From assembly GCA_022599995.1 (NCBI GenBank), contig JAHZLG010000302.1, forward strand, positions 1 through 5,090: a stretch of DNA of 5,090 bases, given 5' to 3'. A program made the translations under genes and the position numbers. Positions within the stretch are counted from its first letter, which is position 1. Each line of letters begins with the position of its first letter. Under the pieces are notes generated by a model. The model worked only from the letters and a program-made list of their open reading frames with translations, did no database searches and had not been told where the DNA came from. Below, one piece after another: positions 1 through 3,461 of the stretch. This stretch comes from Alphaproteobacteria bacterium. GTDB lineage: Bacteria > Pseudomonadota > Alphaproteobacteria > CBDBCS01 > JAHZLG01.

Positions 1-247
1 CAACCACCCCGGCGGGGGCACACAACCACCCCGGCGGGGGCACGCAGCTCCTTCACCCCCCAGCGGGGGCACGCAACCACCCCGGCGGGGGCACACAACC
101 ACCCCGGCGGGGGCACGCAACCACACACACACCCGGGGGGGCACGCAACCACCCCGGCGGGGGCACACAACCACCCCGGCGGGGGCACGCAGCTCCTTCA
201 CCCCCCAGCGGGGGCACGCAGCTCCTTCACCCCCCAGCGGGGGCACG
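1..247. repeat. GC-rich tandem array with A-A-B higher-order structure (partial at left edge)
   Basis: Ten contiguous units can be read by eye. Type A units are 22 bp (1-22, 23-44, 74-95, 96-117, 146-167, 168-189) and type B units are 29 bp (45-73, 190-218, 219-247). One divergent 28-bp unit lies at 118-145 and carries a CA-dinucleotide expansion and a G7 run. All regular units share the core GCGGGGGCAC. Type A has CCCC-GGC-GGGG and type B has CCCCC-AGC-GGGGG, so every regular unit contains a small GC-only inverted repeat. The order is A-A-B, A-A-B', A-A-B, B, and 1-73 is identical to 146-218. Unit lengths are not multiples of three, which argues against coding. There are no T-tracts as in intrinsic terminators. 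The array begins at or before base 1, so its full length is unknown. Function is unknown; an intergenic structural repeat or a protein-binding array are both possible. Confidence 0.93.
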
Positions 248-322
248 CAGCCCCTCCACCCCTCTCCACACCTGCACATCCCTCGATAGTAACACGCGTC
301 AACCCACGCTATTGCATCCTGG
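248..322. other. non-coding spacer between repeat array and SRP RNA promoter region
   Basis: The first part (248-280) is a C-rich, almost purine-free stretch that resembles decayed type B repeat sequence, since it begins with the same CAGC as a B unit. The remainder (about 281-322) is ordinary mixed sequence. No open reading frame, RNA gene or clear terminator is visible. Confidence 0.6.
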
Positions 323-339
323 CATGGCATCATGCCATG
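323..339. promoter_or_regulatory. palindrome next to SRP RNA promoter, possible operator
   Basis: The sequence CATGGCAT-C-ATGCCATG is a perfect inverted repeat with 8-bp arms around one central base (331). It ends 8 bp before the proposed -35 hexamer at 348, which places its centre about 50 bp upstream of the likely start of the SRP RNA. That position suits an activator or other DNA-binding dimer. There is no following T-run, so a terminator for an upstream gene is less likely. The binding protein is unknown, and the regulatory role is inferred only from symmetry and position. Confidence 0.4.
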
Positions 340-347
340 GGGATTTC

Positions 348-376
348 TTGACAACCTCCAAACCCCGTTATAGATT
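348..376 (+). promoter_or_regulatory. sigma70-type promoter of the SRP RNA gene
   Basis: A perfect -35 hexamer TTGACA (348-353) is followed after 17 bp by TAGATT (371-376), which matches four of six positions of the -10 consensus. The overlapping TATAGA (369-374) is an alternative at 15-bp spacing. Transcription would start about 6-8 bp downstream, near 382-384, exactly where the 5' strand of the SRP RNA terminal stem begins. A strong consensus -35 fits a constitutively expressed stable RNA. Confidence 0.72.
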
Positions 377-381
377 CAAGA

Positions 382-466
382 GTGCTGGGCGGACAATGAT
401 GCCGCGAACCCGGTCAGGTTCGAAAGAAAGCAGCCGTAACGGTGGAATTTGGGTCGCCCAGTTCTG
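382..466 (+). ncRNA. ffs: signal recognition particle RNA (4.5S type, small bacterial SRP RNA)
   Basis: This is the RNA scaffold of the signal recognition particle. It binds the M domain of Ffh and, with FtsY, brings ribosomes making membrane proteins to the inner membrane. The diagnostic helix 8 is present: GGTCAGG at 412-418 leads into a GAAA tetraloop (422-425, matching the GNAR rule) closed by TC/GA, then AAGCAGCC (428-435), which carries the asymmetric and symmetric internal loops bound by Ffh. The outer ends pair as CTGGGCG (385-391) with CGCCCAG (455-461). The length of about 85 nt suits the short form lacking an Alu domain. The E. coli tetraloop is GGAA, so this copy differs at one loop base and at its closing pair. 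The exact ends are estimated from the terminal stem and the promoter. Placement just upstream of dnaX is typical of Alphaproteobacteria. Confidence 0.93.
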
Positions 467-480
467 ACCTCCCCACCACG

Positions 481-499
481 GACAACGGCGGTTGTCGCC
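481..499 (+). terminator. weak hairpin downstream of SRP RNA, possible 3' end signal
   Basis: GACAAC (481-486) pairs with GTTGTC (491-496) around a GGCG loop. The overlapping GGCG (487-490) and CGCC (496-499) could form a competing stem. The hairpin lies about 15 bp after the SRP RNA terminal helix, where a terminator or processing signal might be expected. It is followed by C-rich rather than T-rich sequence, so classical intrinsic termination is doubtful. Confidence 0.25.
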
Positions 500-713
500 C
501 CCTTCATCATCAGCCCCTCGCTGTCCTTGCTCCCTTGTTCCATTGTCGTATCAAGAGGCCAAGTCCAGCGCGCAGAATTACCATCGAAAGATGGCCAAAT
601 TCCTGTTGCGGCTATACCCAAACCAAGACCCCAATAACACGCCGAACGGCGCAAGAAGAATTCGAGCCGCGGCAATGCGAAGAATTGCACTGATCTAAGT
701 ATTGGTTTAGGTT

Positions 714-719
714 TTGACA
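714..719 (+). promoter_or_regulatory. possible -35 element upstream of dnaX
   Basis: A consensus TTGACA lies 86 bp upstream of the dnaX start codon. At normal spacing of 16-18 bp the sequence is C-rich and offers no good -10 hexamer, so promoter activity is uncertain. If it is inactive, dnaX may be transcribed by read-through from the SRP RNA promoter. Confidence 0.22.
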
Positions 720-804
720 GAATGTTGGTTATCCCCCCGACAAAAACAGCAAGATTGATGAAGCGGGCACACGTGTCTCTCCTTAGGCTTAGGATCAACA
801 GCGC

Positions 805-2886
805 ATGAAATACCTTGCCTTAGCGCGCAAGCACCGCCCGGCTCGGTTCGAGGACATGATCGGGCAAAGCACGGTCGTCCGCATTTTCCGCAATGCGTTG
901 CTTCAAGATCGCCTGCACCATGCCTATCTGCTCTGTGGCACGCGCGGCGCGGGCAAAACCACGATGGCACGCCTGATGGCGAAGGCAATCAATTGCATAG
1001 ACCGCCCTGCCGATCAGGCCGAGCCCTGCAACACCTGCGTCAACTGCCTGGAGATCACCGACGACCGCTCAATCGACGTATCCGAGATCGATGCGGCGTC
1101 GAATCCCTCGGTGCAGAACATTCGAGATCTCATCGAAGGGGTGTCCTATCGAGCGATGAAGTGCCGCTATCGGGTGTATATTATTGACGAGGTGCACATG
1201 CTCTCAACGGCGGCTTTCAACGCCCTGTTGAAGACACTGGAGGAGCCTCCCGCCAATGTTATGTTCCTCTTTGCCACCACCGAGCAGCACAAAATTCCGG
1301 CGACCATTATTTCGCGTTGCCTGCGCCTGACGATTCGCCGGATTGAGGGCCCTGTCCTCGCTGACCACCTGGGGAAAATCGCCCGCAAAGAAGGAGTCGT
1401 TGTCACCGATGACGCCCTCGAGACCTTGGCGAAGGCGGCAGAAGGGTCGGTGCGCGACGGGCTTTCCCTGCTGGATCAGTCGATTGCCCTTGCCGATGGG
1501 GTGCCCATCACCCCCGAATTGGTCTTCGACATGCTGGGCTGGGCCGGGCGTGAGGAGGTTTTTGACATTATCGCCGCCATCATTCGCGATGACGTGCAGG
1601 CGGCGATCGCCATCGTCGAGCGCATCACCGCCGCCCACGTAGAACCGGCCCAATTCCTGAAAGACACGCTTGAGATCATCTGGATACTTTTCCGGATGCG
1701 GCTGGACGTGCCCCTCACCATCGAGCTTTCGCCGAATGAGCAAGCCGCAGCGAAGCAATTGATTCCACACCTTACCATCGCCGAGATCGGACGCCTTTGG
1801 CAGGTCTTCATCAAGGCGTTGCAGGATTTGCCGATCGACCCTGTCCCCGAGCGGTCGCTTGAAGTCACTATCATTCGTGCTGTTTATGCATGCCGCATTC
1901 CGTCGCCCGATGCTCTTGTTGCGGCCCTATCGGGAGGAGAAACCCCGCCGCCGGCTGGCAGCACCGGGGGTGCGCCCATGGGACAACCGGGGGGACAACC
2001 CGCGGGGCAACCGGCGGGACAGTCTGGAGCACAGGCTGGGGCACAAGGACAATCCACCTCGGCAGGGCCGCATGGGCAGGTAGCCGGACAAGCCGCAGGG
2101 CCGGGATCGGGCCATGAATCAGGACATGGGTCGGAACGTGGGTCAGGACATGGGTCGGAACGTGGGTCAGGACATGGGTCGGAACATGGGTCGGAACATG
2201 GGGCTATGCCGACACCCGTCGCGCCACCGCCCGCGCAACCTCCTGCCTCGGCCCAAGCTGTTGCGGGAGAGGTTGAAGATGCTGGCATGGCTGACCATGT
2301 TGGTTTCGCGTCGCGGCCGCAAAGCAATAACAACCTCAACGCGCAAGGTAACAGCAGGGTTGTTCCTTCTGGCTACGACTCGTGGGATAGGCCTTCGGAT
2401 GCGGCAGAAGCGACCGAGCAGGCCGGACATGATGCGCCGCCCTCCTTGCTGGATGCGTTGGCAGCATTGGCACAACAAGGGACGATCGACACCACCAAGC
2501 AGTTTTATGATACCATTGATTCTCACCGCATCCCCTCGATGACGGCACTTCACGACCCTGCCCCTGCTTCCTTCCCTCCAAGCCCCCCCCATCGCCGCCA
2601 CGATAGCGCGTCCCCCCTTGCCGAATCGTTGTTGTTGCGCGATGCGCTGGTTGCCTTGACCGATTCTGCCCTGCGCGCATCGCACCCCGTCTTGGAATCC
2701 CTTCATAGCACCTTCCCGACCGCCCAGTTGGTTGATGTTGATGACTTTGGCGGCCAAGATAACCCAAGCGACCAAAGCGACCAAAGCGACTCCCGTGGGG
2801 TGGATCGCACCGACCCGTTGGTCTCGCTCCTGTTTCAGTCTAACCGCGCCAGTGTAACCGAGCTGCTGCACCGCAGGTCGCCATAG
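805..2886 (+). CDS. dnaX: DNA polymerase III clamp-loader subunit tau (DnaX)
   Basis: This 693-residue AAA+ ATPase is the motor of the clamp loader that opens and loads the beta sliding clamp; as tau it also ties polymerase cores and DnaB helicase together. The N-terminus (LARKHRPARFEDMIGQ) is classic DnaX. Visible motifs are Walker A GTRGAGKT (45-52), the zinc-binding cysteines C64, C75, C78 and C81, Walker B IIDE (126-129), sensor 1 FATT (156-159), the SRC arginine-finger motif (170-172) and sensor 2 GSVRDG (214-219). Domain III, the oligomerisation collar, spans about 240-370. Residues 379-480 form a low-complexity linker with GQPA-type (393-416) and GSGH/GSER-type (434-465) tetrapeptide repeats. 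The C-terminus keeps an HPVLESLHSTFPTAQLVDV segment (627-645) that resembles the end of alphaproteobacterial tau, but the region before it looks shortened. The ATG follows AGGA at 791-794. An 8-C tract at 2583-2590 may allow slippage. The family assignment is certain; function of the tau tail is less clear. Confidence 0.97.
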   Translation: MKYLALARKHRPARFEDMIGQSTVVRIFRNALLQDRLHHAYLLCGTRGAGKTTMARLMAKAINCIDRPADQAEPCNTCVNCLEITDDRSIDVSEIDAASNPSVQNIRDLIEGVSYRAMKCRYRVYIIDEVHMLSTAAFNALLKTLEEPPANVMFLFATTEQHKIPATIISRCLRLTIRRIEGPVLADHLGKIARKEGVVVTDDALETLAKAAEGSVRDGLSLLDQSIALADGVPITPELVFDMLGWAGREEVFDIIAAIIRDDVQAAIAIVERITAAHVEPAQFLKDTLEIIWILFRMRLDVPLTIELSPNEQAAAKQLIPHLTIAEIGRLWQVFIKALQDLPIDPVPERSLEVTIIRAVYACRIPSPDALVAALSGGETPPPAGSTGGAPMGQPGGQPAGQPAGQSGAQAGAQGQSTSAGPHGQVAGQAAGPGSGHESGHGSERGSGHGSERGSGHGSEHGSEHGAMPTPVAPPPAQPPASAQAVAGEVEDAGMADHVGFASRPQSNNNLNAQGNSRVVPSGYDSWDRPSDAAEATEQAGHDAPPSLLDALAALAQQGTIDTTKQFYDTIDSHRIPSMTALHDPAPASFPPSPPHRRHDSASPLAESLLLRDALVALTDSALRASHPVLESLHSTFPTAQLVDVDDFGGQDNPSDQSDQSDSRGVDRTDPLVSLLFQSNRASVTELLHRRSP
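1981..2052 (+). repeat. 12-bp degenerate repeats encoding GQPA-type tetrapeptides in DnaX linker
   Basis: Six consecutive tetrapeptides, GQPG, GQPA, GQPA, GQSG, AQAG and AQGQ, occupy DnaX residues 393-416. The repeat is clearer in protein than in DNA because codons have diverged. The period is a multiple of three and keeps the frame, so length changes here would be tolerated. The segment is predicted to be disordered and sits directly after the collar domain. Confidence 0.8.
2104..2199 (+). repeat. 12/24-bp tandem repeat encoding GSGH-GSER units in DnaX linker
   Basis: Eight tetrapeptides (GSGH, ESGH, GSER, GSGH, GSER, GSGH, GSEH, GSEH) fill residues 434-465. At DNA level a 24-bp unit containing GGACATGGGTCGGAACGTGG recurs almost exactly from 2119, 2143 and 2167, and a 12-bp subunit ending in GGTCRGRA underlies it. 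The near identity of the copies indicates recent expansion, in contrast to the older GQPA block upstream. The product is Gly-rich with mixed His, Glu and Arg charge. Confidence 0.9.
2764..2790 (+). repeat. 9-bp direct repeat encoding Ser-Asp-Gln units near the DnaX C-terminus
   Basis: The unit AGCGACCAA occurs in tandem with a final partial copy, giving a PSDQSDQSDS stretch at about residues 654-663. It is in frame and lies between the conserved tau-end motif and the last 30 residues of the protein. Confidence 0.7.
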
Positions 2887-2942
2887 CCGTGACAAGCCCG
2901 CACCCGCACCGGATCGGCTTATAGGCCACCTTCACCAATCGG

Positions 2943-2971
2943 GGCACGGGACGGGATCCGTTGGTCGTGCC
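2943..2971 (+). other. inverted repeat in the dnaX-ebfC intergenic gap
   Basis: GGCACG (2943-2948) pairs with CGTGCC (2966-2971), with a short CGG-GAT-CCG symmetry inside the loop. It lies 57 bp after the dnaX stop. There is no T-tract, so it could be a weak terminator, an mRNA stability element or chance. The whole gap is 149 bp (2887-3035), and nothing else in it looks genic. Confidence 0.3.
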
Positions 2972-3035
2972 GTTGAGACCGTCTCCTCGTTGTCTCTGTG
3001 CCTTCTTCTCCATCTGCTTCTTTGGTTCCCTCGCC

Positions 3036-3377
3036 ATGAATGATTTCTTCAAATCGCTGACTGATATGGGATTGCAATCCCTGCCCAATAACCTTGTCCA
3101 TCTTCAAGACATGCTGGCCAAGCTACGTGCCACTGGTGAAGCCGGCACCGGAGCAGTGGTTGTTACCCTCGATGGCAACGGCAAGATGGTCGACCTGGTC
3201 ATCAACACGGAGATCTTCAGCGACCCCGCTATACTCATCGACTGCATCCGCGCCGCCCACGACCGTGCCCTCGAAGCCATCGAACGGCGCAAACGCGAAG
3301 AGGTGATGAAAAACCTCAACCCTGCCACTCTTGCCAGCAACCTGGGCGGTGGCATGTTCAACCCTTCTTCTTCTTAG
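3036..3377 (+). CDS. ebfC: YbaB/EbfC family nucleoid-associated protein
   Basis: This 113-residue protein belongs to the YbaB/EbfC family, small dimeric proteins that bind DNA and associate with the nucleoid; the gene usually lies directly downstream of dnaX, as here. The family pattern is visible: an N-terminal helix rich in Gln/Leu (about 14-32), a central TGEAGTGAVVVTLDGNGKMVDLVI strand region (33-56; typical members have a similar Gly-rich turn followed by V-V-V-x-G-x-G), then a FSDPAILIDCIRAAHDRALE helix (61-80) and a charged tail ending in a Gly-rich GGGMF segment. I chose ATG 3036 because MNDFFKSL fits the family length. An in-frame TTG at 2961 would add 25 residues of non-family sequence. 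No Shine-Dalgarno sequence is visible; a pyrimidine-rich leader precedes the start. The next gene is in the same frame after a single TAG. Confidence 0.92.
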   Translation: MNDFFKSLTDMGLQSLPNNLVHLQDMLAKLRATGEAGTGAVVVTLDGNGKMVDLVINTEIFSDPAILIDCIRAAHDRALEAIERRKREEVMKNLNPATLASNLGGGMFNPSSS

Positions 3378-3461
3378 TCTGCGCTTCTTCCTTGTTGTTG
3401 CGTGGGAATACCCCTCCTCCGCGGGCACTGGTCTCCTGTTCTTTTCTCTGCCGATCTTTCT

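Larger units (their letters stand above)
467..804. other. gene-free interval between SRP RNA and dnaX
   Basis: These 338 bp contain only short open frames in several overlapping phases (for example 442-693 and 492-698). None has a convincing ribosome-binding site or recognisable protein content, so I call none of them a gene. The interval holds a small hairpin just after the SRP RNA (481-496), a lone TTGACA (714-719) and the dnaX leader. The dnaX leader includes a pyrimidine-rich TGTCTCTCCTT (about 775-785) and AGGA (791-794) as a weak Shine-Dalgarno sequence. No tRNA-like cloverleaf or second stable RNA was recognised. Confidence 0.6.

Noticed and set aside
1..247. CRISPR array
   Set aside because: The units are contiguous and contain no unique spacers between identical repeats; it is a plain tandem array.
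320..335. Sigma54-type -24/-12 promoter (TGGCATG then CATGC)
   Set aside because: The GC element is off by one base from the required GG-to-GC spacing and lacks the TTGC form. The symmetry of the palindrome explains the sequence better.
442..698. Small protein genes in the SRP RNA-dnaX interval
   Set aside because: Several overlapping short frames exist, two of which begin inside the SRP RNA. None has a credible ribosome-binding site or family-like composition.
376..798. Minus-strand 140-residue open frame across the SRP RNA and the interval
   Set aside because: It runs antisense through the structured RNA gene, and its translation has no recognisable domain.
1373..1380. E. coli-like ribosomal slippery heptamer in dnaX (GGGGAAAA)
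   Set aside because: The reading frame is CTG GGG AAA ATC, so the codons do not form X-XXY-YYZ, and the site lies inside the ATPase core where truncation would be destructive.
2167..2895. Minus-strand 242-residue open frame antisense to dnaX
   Set aside because: It is a shadow of the strongly biased dnaX codons, contains the mirrored repeat block, and has no family features.
2961..3035. Longer N-terminus for EbfC from TTG 2961 with a hydrophobic stretch (signal-like)
   Set aside because: EbfC is a cytoplasmic DNA-binding protein, and the family length and N-terminal helix fit the ATG at 3036. The hydrophobic residues come from the CT-rich leader.
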